Source: Nitrososphaerales archaeon
GTDB lineage: Archaea; Thermoproteota; Nitrososphaeria; Nitrososphaerales; Gagatemarchaeaceae
Length of the DNA stretch: 64,000 bases
Direction: 5' to 3'
NCBI GenBank assembly: GCA_032906765.1
Contig: JAJTZB010000007.1
Location: 18,079 to 82,078, forward strand
Shown here: piece after piece, positions 9,791-18,673 of the stretch
How the letters are laid out: every line of letters begins with the position of its first letter
Position numbering within the stretch: the first letter of the stretch is position 1
Program-made: the position numbers and the translations under genes
Notes under the pieces: model-generated
What the model saw: the letters and a program-made list of their open reading frames with translations, nothing else
Databases searched by the model: none
What the model was told of the DNA's origin: nothing

Positions 9791-11557
9791 CTACTTTACT
9801 GTGACCGACTTCGCCAAGTTGCGCGGGTAGTCCGGGTCGTTCCTCTTGGCGACGGCTGTGTGATACGCGAGCAGCTGCAGCGGGATGGCTTCGACGATTG
9901 GCATGTACTTCGGCTGGACCTTCGGGACCTCGACGAAGTGCATGTAAACCGAGTCTTTCGCGTCTGACACACCGATTACGTCTGCGCCCCTCGCCTTCAG
10001 CTCTTCAGCGTTGGAGAGGGCGTCGTCGTGGGTATCGCCCGAAGGGTTGACGACTACGACCGGCGTCCCCTTCTCGATCAGGGCTATTGTGCCGTGCTTC
10101 AGCTCGCTGGCGGGCATCCCCTCAGCGTGGATGTACGACAGCTCCTTCAGCTTGAGGGCGCCCTCGAGCGCCACAGGGTAGTGGAAACCCCTCGCGACGA
10201 AGTAGAAGTCTGGCTTGGACTTGTACATGGCAGCAAGCCCGACTATCTTGTCATCAGTCTTCAACGCGGCCTCCACCGCCCTAGAAAGTTCGTCCAACCC
10301 GTTCTCCCGCTTCCTCCCGAGCACTGCGTCGACGACGAGATTCGCCACGACCACCTGGGCTGTAAAGCTCTTGGTAGCAGCGACGCCGACTTCAGGCCCG
10401 CAGTTCAGCAGCAGGACGACGTCGCTCTCCCTCGCGAGCGAGGACCCCGCCGCGTTGACTATCGAGAGTATCGTAGCGCCCTTCTTCTTTGCCTCCTTGA
10501 CAGCTTCCATCACGTCCGCTGTCTCCCCACTCTGGGAGAGGACAATCACTGCTGAGCCTCTGCCCACGAAGTCCGAGTGCTCCTTGAATTCCCCTGCGAG
10601 GATCGCGTCGCACCTAATGTTCGCCTCCTTGTTCAGCCTGAACTTCATCAGCAGCCCCGCGTGGTAGCTCGACCCGGCCGCAGTGATGGAGAGGGACTTC
10701 GCCCTCCTGATCGAAGCAGCGAAATCCGAGAGCTTCCTCTCGTCCTGCATCGCAGCGCTTACGACCGTCCTCGGTTGCTCGTTAATCTCCTTCAGAGTGT
10801 AGTGGGCGTAGTCCATCTTTGAGATGTCCGACAACTCCCAAGCGACCTGGGTCGGCTTCCTCCTTACCTCCTTCCCACTCGGCCCAAAGATCCTCACCCT
10901 ATCCTTCCTAATCTCTGTCACCTCCAGATTGTCCAGGAAGATGGTCCTGTCCGTGTACTCTATGAACGCCAAGACGTCGCTCGCTATGAAGTTCTTCCCG
11001 TCGGCCAGCCCTATGATGAGCGGCGCGTCCTTCCTTGCGCCGACAATCACGTCCGGCCTCCCTTGGAACATCACGGCCATCGCGTACTGCCCCTTCAGCA
11101 TCTTCGCCGCTGCCATCGTCGCCTTCACGGGGTCCTTCGTCCTTGCGTACTCCTTCTCGACTAGGTGCGCTATGACCTCCGTGTCCGTCTCGCTCTTGAA
11201 GACGTGCCCCTTGGCGATTAGTTGCTTCTTCAGAGGAAGATAATTCTCGATTATGCCGTTGTGGATGACAGCGACCCGCTCTTTGCACGAGGTCTGGGGA
11301 TGGGCGTTCGCGTCAGTCACGCTTCCGTGAGTCGCCCAACGAGTGTGAGCCATTCCGGTGCTGCCCCGGAGCGCAGAGAGACTGTGCTTCCGCTCTATCT
11401 CGTCCACCCTCCCCGCCCCCTTCCTCACGTTCAACCCTGTCTCAGAGATCGTGGCCATGCCGGCGGAGTCGTACCCCCTGTACTCGACCCTGCGCAACCC
11501 TTCAAGGAGCATCCCGGCGACGGGCTCGCCGCTGACGCAGCCTATTATCCCACACAT
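9791..11557 (-). CDS. glmS: Glutamine--fructose-6-phosphate aminotransferase
   Basis: Makes glucosamine-6-phosphate, the entry to UDP-GlcNAc and glycoprotein glycans. 588 aa. The frame is open further upstream, but the start must be ATG 11557, which puts the catalytic Cys directly after Met (MCGIIGC). N-terminal Ntn glutaminase with YRGYDSAG and HTRWATHG, two SIS domains (SGETADVMEAV), and the canonical tail LAKSVTVK. TATTAAGG at 11581-11588 is 27 nt upstream. An ATGCAA inverted repeat lies just beyond that box, between this gene and a divergent regulator. Confidence 0.96.
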   Translation of the reverse strand: MCGIIGCVSGEPVAGMLLEGLRRVEYRGYDSAGMATISETGLNVRKGAGRVDEIERKHSLSALRGSTGMAHTRWATHGSVTDANAHPQTSCKERVAVIHNGIIENYLPLKKQLIAKGHVFKSETDTEVIAHLVEKEYARTKDPVKATMAAAKMLKGQYAMAVMFQGRPDVIVGARKDAPLIIGLADGKNFIASDVLAFIEYTDRTIFLDNLEVTEIRKDRVRIFGPSGKEVRRKPTQVAWELSDISKMDYAHYTLKEINEQPRTVVSAAMQDERKLSDFAASIRRAKSLSITAAGSSYHAGLLMKFRLNKEANIRCDAILAGEFKEHSDFVGRGSAVIVLSQSGETADVMEAVKEAKKKGATILSIVNAAGSSLARESDVVLLLNCGPEVGVAATKSFTAQVVVANLVVDAVLGRKRENGLDELSRAVEAALKTDDKIVGLAAMYKSKPDFYFVARGFHYPVALEGALKLKELSYIHAEGMPASELKHGTIALIEKGTPVVVVNPSGDTHDDALSNAEELKARGADVIGVSDAKDSVYMHFVEVPKVQPKYMPIVEAIPLQLLAYHTAVAKRNDPDYPRNLAKSVTVK

Positions 11558-11611
11558 AGCACGGTCACCTAGCGGGGCGGTATTAAGGGCCGCAAAACCG
11601 TTTCCCCGACA

Positions 11612-11631
11612 ATGCAAGACGTACATTGCAT
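11612..11631. promoter_or_regulatory. Candidate operator ATGCAA-N8-TTGCAT between glmS and HTH regulator
   Basis: Perfect 6-bp inverted repeat (11612-11617 and 11626-11631) placed 24 bp upstream of the glmS TATA box. A third ATGCAA half-site (11668-11673) sits just upstream of the CTTATTAG box of the divergent regulator gene (11679-11686). The position fits control of both genes by the regulator; binding is inferred. Confidence 0.5.
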
Positions 11632-11707
11632 GCTCTCTCCTCGATGGCTTCCTACTCCCCGCCTACCATGCAAAACATCTTATTAGTGGTCGCAGCGGAC
11701 TGATGCC

Positions 11708-12658
11708 ATGGCAAAGGAGCGGCTCCTCTTCGACCCGAAGTCCGCCGACCGCTTGGCGAAGAGGGTCCTCGCCTCAGACGACCCCGACGATTTCCGTCCC
11801 GCCTTCGGGAGAGTAGGGCGGAAGATACTGCGCGTTCTAGCTGCAGGTCCGAGGTATCCCGCTGACATAGCGCGAAGCCTCGGCACGCACCACCAGACCG
11901 TCTACTACAGCATCAAAAGGCTGGAGAAGGCTGGACTAATCACGAGGGTGAAGAGTGAGGTCATCCGGGGCGGTGAGGCGAATCTGTTCGCCCTCTCCTC
12001 CGACGGCTACGCAGTCGAATTCGCGGTCAGGGGAGAGAAGCTCCCCACCCTCCCCTCCTCTTCTCGCTCCAAGGCTTTCGGCCGTTTCTTCAGGGAGTTC
12101 GTGAAAGACGGCGTGCTGGACGGTTGGGTAGTCGTCGGCTCCCCGACACCGCACGGCGCTGGCGGAACGCAGGCCAGGGACGGCCACTACGCGGTCCAGC
12201 TAGGGTTCGCCCTCGGCCAGTTCGTCTCGCTCCCCGACCGCTTCCCAGTGAAACTTGACGTGGACGTGAAGTCGGAGAAGCTCGAGGGTTCCAACCTCAT
12301 CGTCGTCGGTGGCCCCAGGACGAACATCATCTCCGAGGAGTTGAACCCGCACATGCCGGTCAGGTTCAAGCAGGGAGGCTTCTGGGGCTCTGTGGAGGAC
12401 GGGCAGGGGAGGAGCTACACGTCTGAGCTCGACTGCGTCGTGGTCAAGATGAGGAACCCATGGAATCCTGAGAGGACGTGCGTCGTCGCTGCAGGACTGA
12501 CGGGCGCTGGCACCAAGGCCGCAATAGTGGGTGTCTGCAACTTCGCAGACACGCTTTTCCAGAAGTACAGGTCTGGAGACTACGCATGCGTGCTGCGGGG
12601 AGTCGACAGGGACGGTGACGGGAAGGTTGACTCTATCGAGCTTCTCAAGCAGGCGTAG
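11708..12658 (+). CDS. Winged-helix regulator fused to an S-layer-like C-terminal domain
   Basis: 316 aa. Residues about 32-100 are a winged helix of ArsR/MarR type (VGRKILRVLAAG, YPADIARSLGTHHQTVYYSIKRLEKAGLI). Residues about 130-300 resemble the C-terminal domain of archaeal S-layer proteins: GSPTPHGAGG, DVDVKSEKL, LIVVGGPRTNIISEELN, and a final DRDGDGKVDSIELL that looks like a Ca-binding or dockerin-type loop. There is no signal peptide or membrane segment, so it is presumably cytoplasmic. The effector is unknown. Divergent neighbour of glmS with shared ATGCAA sites. Confidence 0.75.
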   Translation: MAKERLLFDPKSADRLAKRVLASDDPDDFRPAFGRVGRKILRVLAAGPRYPADIARSLGTHHQTVYYSIKRLEKAGLITRVKSEVIRGGEANLFALSSDGYAVEFAVRGEKLPTLPSSSRSKAFGRFFREFVKDGVLDGWVVVGSPTPHGAGGTQARDGHYAVQLGFALGQFVSLPDRFPVKLDVDVKSEKLEGSNLIVVGGPRTNIISEELNPHMPVRFKQGGFWGSVEDGQGRSYTSELDCVVVKMRNPWNPERTCVVAAGLTGAGTKAAIVGVCNFADTLFQKYRSGDYACVLRGVDRDGDGKVDSIELLKQA

Positions 12659-12661
12659 GGC

Positions 12662-13069
12662 TTAGGCCCTCCTTCCCCTTCTTCCACCCTTCTTCCTCGT
12701 AGTGTCGTGCGGGATGGGCGTGGCGTCCTCTATCCTTCCTATCTTGAACCCTGCCCTCGCTATCGCCCTGATGGCAGCCTGCGCACCCGGCCCCGGCGTC
12801 CTGGGTCCTGTGCCGCCCACGGCCCTCACCTTGATGTGAACGGCAGTGATCCCCTTGCTCTTCGCGACGTCCGCGGCAGCCGATGCGCTCCTCATGGCTG
12901 CGTAAGGCGACGACTCGAACCTGTCTGCCTTCACGTGTCTCCCGCCGGAGGAGAAAGATATCGTCTCTGCGCCCGTGAGGTCAGTCATGTGCACTATCGT
13001 GTTGTTGTAGCTTGAGTAGATGTGTACGACGGCCCACTTGTCTTTGAGAACCTCTTCTTCAGTTGCCAC
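12662..13069 (-). CDS. rps11: Small ribosomal subunit protein uS11
   Basis: Platform protein of the 30S subunit, 135 aa. Contains [22 protein letters not shown] and the conserved [23 protein letters not shown] tail split over the last 25 residues. Last gene of rps13-rps4-rps11. It ends 3 bp from the convergent HTH regulator gene. Confidence 0.97.
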   Translation of the reverse strand: MATEEEVLKDKWAVVHIYSSYNNTIVHMTDLTGAETISFSSGGRHVKADRFESSPYAAMRSASAAADVAKSKGITAVHIKVRAVGGTGPRTPGPGAQAAIRAIARAGFKIGRIEDATPIPHDTTRKKGGRRGRRA

Positions 13070-13075
13070 TTGGAA

Positions 13076-13663
13076 TCACTCCGGAGCGGCCGCCTCGACC
13101 TCTTGCGGCTTTTCTTCCTTCTGTCCCTCCGCTTCAGCTAATGCGGTGGGCTCTTCCATCGGCGCTGGCTGGGCCGGTGGAACCTGCGCCTTGACGCCCG
13201 TGAGCTTGACCGTTCCCTCCTCGTCCCTGCTGACTCCGTATCCCGGGATGGTTATCGTCCGACCTCCGACCATCACGTGGCCGTGGACTATCAGCTGCCT
13301 GGCGTGGGGCGCCGAAAGCGCCATCCCCTTCTTGAAGACCATCGTCTGCAGTCTCCTCGCGAGCACGTCCTCGACCGTGAGATTGAGGATGTCGTCCAGC
13401 GCTGCATTCTCCTCCACCAGGCCTCGCCTGTAGAGACTTGCGAGAAGTTTCCTCTCTTCCCTTAATCTCACCTGCTCGGTCGCAGCGAGAAGTGTCCTTG
13501 CCTGCTTCCTCACCGAGCTGAGGTGCGTCTCCGCCTTCCAAAGCTCCCTCTTGTTCCTAAGTCCGAAGGTGCCGAGGAGGTAGAGTTCTTGCGCGAGCTG
13601 GTCTGCGCGCCACGGGCTCCTGGGCCTGCTGTAGGTTTTCCGTGCTTTCTTGGGGTCTCCCAA
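13076..13663 (-). CDS. rps4: Small ribosomal subunit protein uS4
   Basis: Primary rRNA-binding protein of the 30S body, 195 aa. Starts MGDPKKARKTYSRPRSPW as in archaeal uS4; the S4 RNA-binding domain is about residues 104-165 (ARQLIVHGHVMVGG). The tail is rich in P, A, E and Q and looks disordered. The start follows the rps13 stop with no gap. Confidence 0.96.
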   Translation of the reverse strand: MGDPKKARKTYSRPRSPWRADQLAQELYLLGTFGLRNKRELWKAETHLSSVRKQARTLLAATEQVRLREERKLLASLYRRGLVEENAALDDILNLTVEDVLARRLQTMVFKKGMALSAPHARQLIVHGHVMVGGRTITIPGYGVSRDEEGTVKLTGVKAQVPPAQPAPMEEPTALAEAEGQKEEKPQEVEAAAPE

Positions 13664-14170
13664 CTATTTCTTCTCTTCCTTGCCCGCTGCTGCTGCCGCC
13701 GCCTTGGCCGCTTCCTGCAGAGCAGCCTTTCTGACTCCCACAGTCCTGCCCTTCCTACCCGTCGTCCTTGTCCTCTGCCCCCTCACCTTCAGACCCAGGG
13801 TGTGCCTTATCCCTCTCCAGCTCTGGACATTCTTCTCCTTATCCATGTCACCCTTGATGACGAAGTCCAAGTCTGACCCGAGGAACTGCTTAGTCTCGCC
13901 TGTCTCCGGGTCGTTCCTTCTGTTGTAGTACCACTGCGGCAGGGCAGAAGTAGCCGCGTTCTGCAGCGCCCGCTCCACCTCGTGGACCTGCGCCTCCGTC
14001 AAAGTCCCTACCCTCACCCTCGGGTCGATGCCTAGCTTCTTGACTACAGAGGCCGCGAAGTTGTCGCCGACACCCTTGACGTCGGAGAGAGCAACGACCA
14101 GCTTCTTGCTCCCGTCTAGGTCCTTGCCTGATATCCTGACGAGGTGCCTGAATTCCTGGGGCGTCGACAT
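13664..14170 (-). CDS. rps13: Small ribosomal subunit protein uS13
   Basis: 30S head protein contacting tRNA and the 50S subunit. 168 aa. FRHLVRISGKDLDGSKKL opens the family domain, and RGIRHTLGLKVRGQRTRTTGRKG is the conserved basic C-terminal block. An Ala/Lys tail follows. First gene of the operon; GTTATAAG at 14197-14204 is about 30 nt upstream. Confidence 0.96.
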   Translation of the reverse strand: MSTPQEFRHLVRISGKDLDGSKKLVVALSDVKGVGDNFAASVVKKLGIDPRVRVGTLTEAQVHEVERALQNAATSALPQWYYNRRNDPETGETKQFLGSDLDFVIKGDMDKEKNVQSWRGIRHTLGLKVRGQRTRTTGRKGRTVGVRKAALQEAAKAAAAAAGKEEKK

Positions 14171-14196
14171 TGGCCAGACGTGCCCGCATGTTTTGG

Positions 14197-14277
14197 GTTA
14201 TAAGGTTTGAAGGCGTTGCTAGTGGCGGACAGAAAGAATCGGCCGACGGGCTATTTCTGCGGCCAAAGCTTTTTAAC
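14197..14277. promoter_or_regulatory. Divergent promoters of the rps13 and rpo3 operons
   Basis: GTTATAAG (14197-14204) directs the minus-strand rps13 operon and CTTTTTAAC (14269-14277) the plus-strand rpo3 operon. The rpo3 leader would be about 40 nt, longer than for most genes here. No other gene is seen in the gap. Confidence 0.55.
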
Positions 14278-14339
14278 CACAAATCCTCGCGGAGCCGAGA
14301 AACGTGTCCGTCCGATGGCATATGAGATAGCTCCAGCCG

Positions 14340-14987
14340 GTGTTGCGATTGGTTAAGGTCAAGGTCCTAGAGGAGAAAGGGAACTCCGTCGTGCTTCAGC
14401 TCGAAGGCGTGGACAGGAGCTACGCCAACGCCGTCAGGCGTTTCTGCATCTCAGAGGTCCCATCCATGGCAATCGACGACGTGGTAATCCTGGAGAACTC
14501 GTCCGTCCTCTACGACGAAATCCTGGCCCACAGGCTTGGGATGGTACCGATCAAGACGGACCTGGAGAGGTACGTGCTGCCCGAGAAGTGTGATTGCGGG
14601 AGCCCGCTCGGCTGCAACAAGTGCCGCGTACTCTTCGTCCTCGAAGCAACGGGGAAGGAGAAGGTCTCCACCGTCTACTCGGGCGACCTGGTCTCCGAGG
14701 ACAGGGAGATTCGGCCTGTGAGCGAGAGCATTCCCCTGGTCAAGCTGGCCCAGGGTCAGACAGTGAAGCTCGAGGCCTACGCCCGGCTGGGAAGGGGTAA
14801 GGAGCACGCGAAGTGGCAGCCCTGCACAGTCGCGGTCCTCACCGACGGGAAGACGGAAGGGACGTTCAACCTCATGGTGGAGTCGGCAGGCGGGTTGCCG
14901 GCGAGGCAGATAGTGTTGAAGGCGATTCAGATTCTCGAGGAGAAGCTCAAGGAGATCCAGGTCTCGGTAGGGGGCAAGGCGGAATGA
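14340..14987 (+). CDS. rpoD: RNA polymerase subunit Rpo3 (D)
   Basis: Assembly-platform subunit of archaeal RNA polymerase, homologous to Rpb3 and bacterial alpha. 215 aa. The dimerisation core VDRSYANAVRRFCISEVPSMAI is near residues 24-45. The small insertion domain keeps four Cys (C84, C86, C92, C95: CDCGSPLGCNKC), the site of the Fe-S or zinc cluster in other archaeal D subunits. GTG start 14340. The rpl18e ATG overlaps its stop. Confidence 0.94.
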   Translation: MLRLVKVKVLEEKGNSVVLQLEGVDRSYANAVRRFCISEVPSMAIDDVVILENSSVLYDEILAHRLGMVPIKTDLERYVLPEKCDCGSPLGCNKCRVLFVLEATGKEKVSTVYSGDLVSEDREIRPVSESIPLVKLAQGQTVKLEAYARLGRGKEHAKWQPCTVAVLTDGKTEGTFNLMVESAGGLPARQIVLKAIQILEEKLKEIQVSVGGKAE

Positions 14988-15337
14988 CCTCGACGAACCC
15001 TCTTCTGAGGCGTACAGCAGTGATGCTCGAACGCGCGGGTAAGGAGCACAAGGCGGCAATTTGGGAGAAGGCGTCGCAGGCACTCAGAAGGCCCACCTCT
15101 GGCAAGGTCGAGGTGAACTTGGGGAGGATTTCAATGCTCGCGGAGAGCGGAGAGGCGCTCTTCGTACCGGGCAAAGTCCTTGGCTCTGGCCTGATCGACA
15201 AGAAGCTCTTCATCGGCGCCTTTGCATTCTCCGCTTCCGCAAGGAAGAAGATTGTTGCGAAGGGGGGCTCGGCGATGACAGTGGAACAGTTCCTGAAGAA
15301 GTATCCAAAGGGGGGAGGAGTGACAATTGTCGAGTGA
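14984..15337 (+). CDS. rpl18e: Large ribosomal subunit protein eL18
   Basis: 117 aa 50S protein. Starts MTSTNPLLRRTAVMLERAG; ATG 14984 overlaps the rpo3 stop as ATGA. Contains VNLGRISMLAESGE, VPGKVLGSG and the C-terminal FLKKYPKGGGVTIVE. The frame is open upstream inside rpo3, but family length and ATGA coupling fix this start. Confidence 0.95.
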   Translation: MTSTNPLLRRTAVMLERAGKEHKAAIWEKASQALRRPTSGKVEVNLGRISMLAESGEALFVPGKVLGSGLIDKKLFIGAFAFSASARKKIVAKGGSAMTVEQFLKKYPKGGGVTIVE

Positions 15338-15767
15338 GGGGACGGTCTACGTGGACGCGACGAATCAAATCGCGGGGAGGCTCGCGTCTAAGGTGGCCAA
15401 GCTCATTATCTCCGGCAGGAGGGTGGTCGTGTTCAACGCGGAGAAGTCACTTCTGTCAGGTTCCAGGCAGTCCGTTCTGACGGAATGGCAGAAGAAGCTG
15501 GAGATCAGCAGCAGGGTCAACCCGATCTACGGCCCGATTCATCCGCGAAGGCCCGACAACATCCTCCGCAGGATGGTCAGAGGGATGGTGCCGAGGAAAA
15601 AGCCAAAGGGCGCAGAGGCGATGAAGAGGCTCAGGGTCTACATCGGCGTCCCGTCGGGAGTGGAGGCTCAGAAGATGACCGAGTTCGGCGACACCGCTGC
15701 CACAAGACCCATCCCGGTCTACGTGACGCTGTCGGAGCTTTCGAAGAACCTAGGGTGGAGCGGGTAG
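15327..15767 (+). CDS. rpl13: Large ribosomal subunit protein uL13
   Basis: 146 aa 50S protein. Contains YVDATNQIAGRLASKVAK, the PIHPRRPDNILRRMVRGMVP block and LRVYIGVP. TTG start 15327 overlaps the eL18 gene by 11 bp. Confidence 0.96.
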   Translation: MSSEGTVYVDATNQIAGRLASKVAKLIISGRRVVVFNAEKSLLSGSRQSVLTEWQKKLEISSRVNPIYGPIHPRRPDNILRRMVRGMVPRKKPKGAEAMKRLRVYIGVPSGVEAQKMTEFGDTAATRPIPVYVTLSELSKNLGWSG

Positions 15768-15769
15768 GA

Positions 15770-16201
15770 GTGCCAAGTCCTACAGCGAAGCAGCAGGCCA
15801 AGAAGGCACCAAAGCTCTACTCGGGCGCCAGGAAGACCGCGAGGGCGACTGCAGCCATCTTCGCGGGAGCGGGGAGGATCAGGATTAACGGCAGGCCGGT
15901 CGAACTCTGGGAGCCGGAAGTTGCACGGCTTCACCTTCTGGGGCCGGTGTCGATAGCGGGCGAGCTCAGGGACAAGTACGACCTAGACGTCAGCGTCGCA
16001 GGGGGCGGTTTCATGGGTCAGGCTGACGCTGCAGCCATGGCGATAGCCAGAGCCTACGTCGACCAGGTGAGGGGGAGCGAGCTGAGGGAGAGACTCAATG
16101 CATTCAATAAATACCTGCTATCGGGGGACCCGAGACAAGCTGAACCCAAGAAGTTTGGAGGCCCTGGCGCGAGGAGAAAGCGCCAGAAGAGTTATCGCTG
16201 A
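15770..16201 (+). CDS. rps9: Small ribosomal subunit protein uS9
   Basis: 143 aa 30S head protein whose C-terminal tail reaches the P site. Contains GARKTARATAAIFAGAGRIRING, the VAGGGFMGQADAAAMAIARA core and the typical basic end GARRKRQKSYR. GTG start 15770 is two bases after the uL13 stop. The next gene is not rpo10, as would be usual, but a LAGLIDADG gene. Confidence 0.95.
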   Translation: MPSPTAKQQAKKAPKLYSGARKTARATAAIFAGAGRIRINGRPVELWEPEVARLHLLGPVSIAGELRDKYDLDVSVAGGGFMGQADAAAMAIARAYVDQVRGSELRERLNAFNKYLLSGDPRQAEPKKFGGPGARRKRQKSYR

Positions 16202-16216
16202 CGTTGGTGCTTAAGG

Positions 16217-16897
16217 TTGATTTCTACCCTGGCCTTTTGGGATTCAGAAGTGAGAAGGTTTCCTGCTTCGAGGGACCTTGTCGTGGAAGCTCTCGCCAGA
16301 AGCGGGAGTTTTGGAATGGCAAGCAACAGAGTCGGTGTCTCGAAGTCCGCTCTCCTCGAATTGATGCAGCAATACCGAATCGAGGCTCCGAAGTCGTGGG
16401 GGAGTCCATCTGCTTCCGAGTCAAGACATCGACGGCCAGTTCCCTTTGTCGTGATTGGCACTGAGCAGGATCGAGTGTTCGTTGGAACTCTGATTGGGAC
16501 AGAGGGTGCCACGACATGCAGATACGAGCCGAAACAACGAAAGACAGCCCTCCTGGTCGTGGTCGAGATGACCGACCGAGATTACATCGCCAGGTTCGCA
16601 GAAATCGTCGGGTTGAGTCAACCGATGTCGGCGGGGCGGCTGACGCTTCCCGGACACAAGCCCAAGTTCAGGAGGACGTTGATGGGGCTACGAGCGCTCC
16701 GCGTACTCCGCGAGGTCCTTCCCTTCATGTATGGTGTCAAGAAGAGGGAAGCTCAGAGAGCAATCGATTTCTTCTCTCCGACAGGCTACAGGGAAGGGCG
16801 CATTGCACCTGATGAGATTTGGGGCGCGATTCGCGATTCGCGTGATGCGAAGTCAGAAAGGTATATCCACGGTCCTATTCAGGCTGATTCGTCATGA
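16217..16897 (+). CDS. HTH + LAGLIDADG homing-endonuclease-like protein inside the ribosomal operon
   Basis: 226 aa. The N-terminal part (about 24-56) looks like a small helix-turn-helix ([20 protein letters not shown]). It is followed by one LAGLIDADG-type motif, [13 protein letters not shown], and the family end pattern [20 protein letters not shown]. Such proteins cut DNA at specific sites or act as splicing maturases. No intron or intein is attached. Its TGA overlaps the ATG of rpo10 as ATGA, so it is coupled to an essential gene. Activity is not proven: the motif is degenerate, with an acidic residue retained (TEG). Confidence 0.72.
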   Translation: MISTLAFWDSEVRRFPASRDLVVEALARSGSFGMASNRVGVSKSALLELMQQYRIEAPKSWGSPSASESRHRRPVPFVVIGTEQDRVFVGTLIGTEGATTCRYEPKQRKTALLVVVEMTDRDYIARFAEIVGLSQPMSAGRLTLPGHKPKFRRTLMGLRALRVLREVLPFMYGVKKREAQRAIDFFSPTGYREGRIAPDEIWGAIRDSRDAKSERYIHGPIQADSS

Positions 16898-17106
16898 TGA
16901 TTCCAATCAGGTGCTTCACGTGCGGGAGCCTCGTCGGAGACAAGTTCGTCTCTTTCCAGTCTAGGGTGAAGGAGGGCGAGGACCCGGCGAAGGTCCTCGA
17001 CAACCTGGGAGTCAAGCGCTACTGCTGCCGGAGGATGCTCATCTCGTCCGTGGACGTCATCGACCAGGTCTTGCCCTTCTACAGTAGGAAGGCAGACAGC
17101 TTCTAG
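16894..17106 (+). CDS. rpoN: RNA polymerase subunit Rpo10 (N)
   Basis: Zinc-binding small subunit bridging Rpo3/Rpo11 to the large subunits. 70 aa, normal length. [15 protein letters not shown] and the YCCRRM motif supply the zinc Cys (CxxC...CC). The start is ATG 16894, giving the family's M-x-IP-x-RC spacing and overlapping the LAGLIDADG gene stop by 4 bp. Confidence 0.95.
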   Translation: MMIPIRCFTCGSLVGDKFVSFQSRVKEGEDPAKVLDNLGVKRYCCRRMLISSVDVIDQVLPFYSRKADSF

Positions 17107-17119
17107 CCCCGGAGCTCAG

Positions 17120-17794
17120 ATGACCATGTCGCAGTTCGAGGACGACGAAGCCGGCTCCGCCGACAAGATGCTGTACCCGCAGCTCTCAGAGAAGGCGCTC
17201 CTCGCAACAGGCATCAGAATCGGCACTCCTGTCAGGACGAAGACCATGGAGCAGTTCACGACCCAGCCAAGGCCGGATGGGCTGCACATGATCGACTACG
17301 TCAAGGCGTTGGCCCGGATCGACGTGGCTGGCAAGTTCATCGCCTTTGTAGGCGCGCAGAACACTGTGGTCTACACGAGCAGGGAGCACGGCACGACCGC
17401 AGTCGAGAAGTTCTGCGAACTGACAGGCGCATTGCCACTGATAGGGAGGTTCATGCCAGGAACGTTCACCAACCCGCTCTTCCCCGGCCACCTCGACGCC
17501 GAGCTGGTGCTCGTGGCCGACCCCATGTCAGACACGCAGGCGTTGGTGGAGGCGGGGAGCCAAGGCTTGCCGGTGATCGCAGTATGCGACACGGACAACG
17601 TGACCGACGACATTGACCTGGTCATACCAGGGAACAACAGGGGGAGAAAGGCAATCGCAGCCATCTTCTGGCTCCTAGCCAGGACGACGCTCACTCATGC
17701 CGGGCTGCTCGCCGCGGACCAGCCGATGAAGTACTCCATCGAGGACTTCGAGACGAAGATGGAGGAAGAGCCGAAGGCAGAAGAGGCGGAATAA
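17120..17794 (+). CDS. rps2: Small ribosomal subunit protein uS2
   Basis: 224 aa. Contains LLATGIRIGTPVRTKTME, RPDGLHMIDYVK, the DPMSDTQALVEAG segment and VIPGNNRGRKAIAAIFWLLAR. Acidic N- and C-terminal tails, as in other archaeal uS2. It lies 13 bp after rpo10 in the same unit. Confidence 0.95.
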   Translation: MTMSQFEDDEAGSADKMLYPQLSEKALLATGIRIGTPVRTKTMEQFTTQPRPDGLHMIDYVKALARIDVAGKFIAFVGAQNTVVYTSREHGTTAVEKFCELTGALPLIGRFMPGTFTNPLFPGHLDAELVLVADPMSDTQALVEAGSQGLPVIAVCDTDNVTDDIDLVIPGNNRGRKAIAAIFWLLARTTLTHAGLLAADQPMKYSIEDFETKMEEEPKAEEAE

Positions 17795-17827
17795 GCGTAA
17801 ATCGAACCGAGTCTGTCTTCAGGTCGA

Positions 17828-18670
17828 ATGCAAGTCAGAAAGCCGGCCGTGGCGGGCTCGTTCTACCCGGCCGAGAGGGGCGAGCTCGAGAAGATGGTCA
17901 GAGATTCGTACGTCCATCCGCTCGGCCCTGGGAGGCTCCCGCCCTCGCCCAACAGCATCAGCGGTGTCGTTGCCTGCGTCGTCCCGCACGCTGGCTACGT
18001 CTATTCGGGCCCTGTGGCAGCGCACAGCTACCTGCACGTGTCCTCCCTCCGCAAGCCTGAGCTGATAGTCATCGTGGCGCCCAACCACTACGGTATCGGG
18101 AGCGGAGTCTCGGCCTACAAGAGCGGTGAATGGGAGACGCCGCTGGGAAGGATGAGGGTGGACGAGGCAGCGGCCGAGGCGATTGCGAAGTCGACTGGCA
18201 TCGTCGATTTCGACCCTGCGTCTCATCTGATGGAGCACTCCCTCGAGGTGCAGCTCCCCTTTCTTCAGATGATCTACGGGGACGCGGTCCCCTTCCTACC
18301 CATCTCCATCTCGTTTCAGGACCTGGGCACCACGCGGACGCTCGCGGCAGGCGTCGCGGACATGGCCAGGGGAAGGAGGGTTGTCCTCATCGCGTCCTCT
18401 GACCTGACCCACTACGAACCGGAGCAGGTTGCGAGGGAGAAGGACATGGCGCTGATCAAGGAGATCGAGCGGATGGACGAGGATGCGTTCTACTCCACAC
18501 TCCAGAGGCTCGAGATAACCGCGTGCGGCTTTGGTGCAATCTCGACGGTGATGCAGGCCGCCAAGTTGCTCGGATTCAAGAAGGGAGAGCTGTTGAAGTA
18601 CGCGAGCAGCGCTGATACCACAGGGGATAAAAAGCAAGTCGTAGGCTATGGGTCACTAAGATTCGTGTAG
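17828..18670 (+). CDS. MEMO-family protein (AmmeMemoRadiSam system protein B)
   Basis: 280 aa. Non-haem-dioxygenase-like fold with the conserved VRKPAVAGSFYPAE start, PHAGYVYSGPVAAH, PNHYGIG and SSDLTHYEP motifs that carry the metal-site His and Asp residues. It usually neighbours mevalonate-pathway genes in archaea, as here (mvk follows by 3 bp). The biochemical role is not settled. Confidence 0.92.
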   Translation: MQVRKPAVAGSFYPAERGELEKMVRDSYVHPLGPGRLPPSPNSISGVVACVVPHAGYVYSGPVAAHSYLHVSSLRKPELIVIVAPNHYGIGSGVSAYKSGEWETPLGRMRVDEAAAEAIAKSTGIVDFDPASHLMEHSLEVQLPFLQMIYGDAVPFLPISISFQDLGTTRTLAAGVADMARGRRVVLIASSDLTHYEPEQVAREKDMALIKEIERMDEDAFYSTLQRLEITACGFGAISTVMQAAKLLGFKKGELLKYASSADTTGDKKQVVGYGSLRFV

Positions 18671-18673
18671 ATC

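Noticed and set aside
10028..10555. Long reading frames antisense to glmS and other GC-rich genes
   Set aside because: They mirror codon bias of the true genes, with no family match or promoter.
14320..14370. D-arm-like GATTGGTTAAGG near the rpo3 start
   Set aside because: No cloverleaf can be built, and the stretch is explained by the rpo3 coding start.
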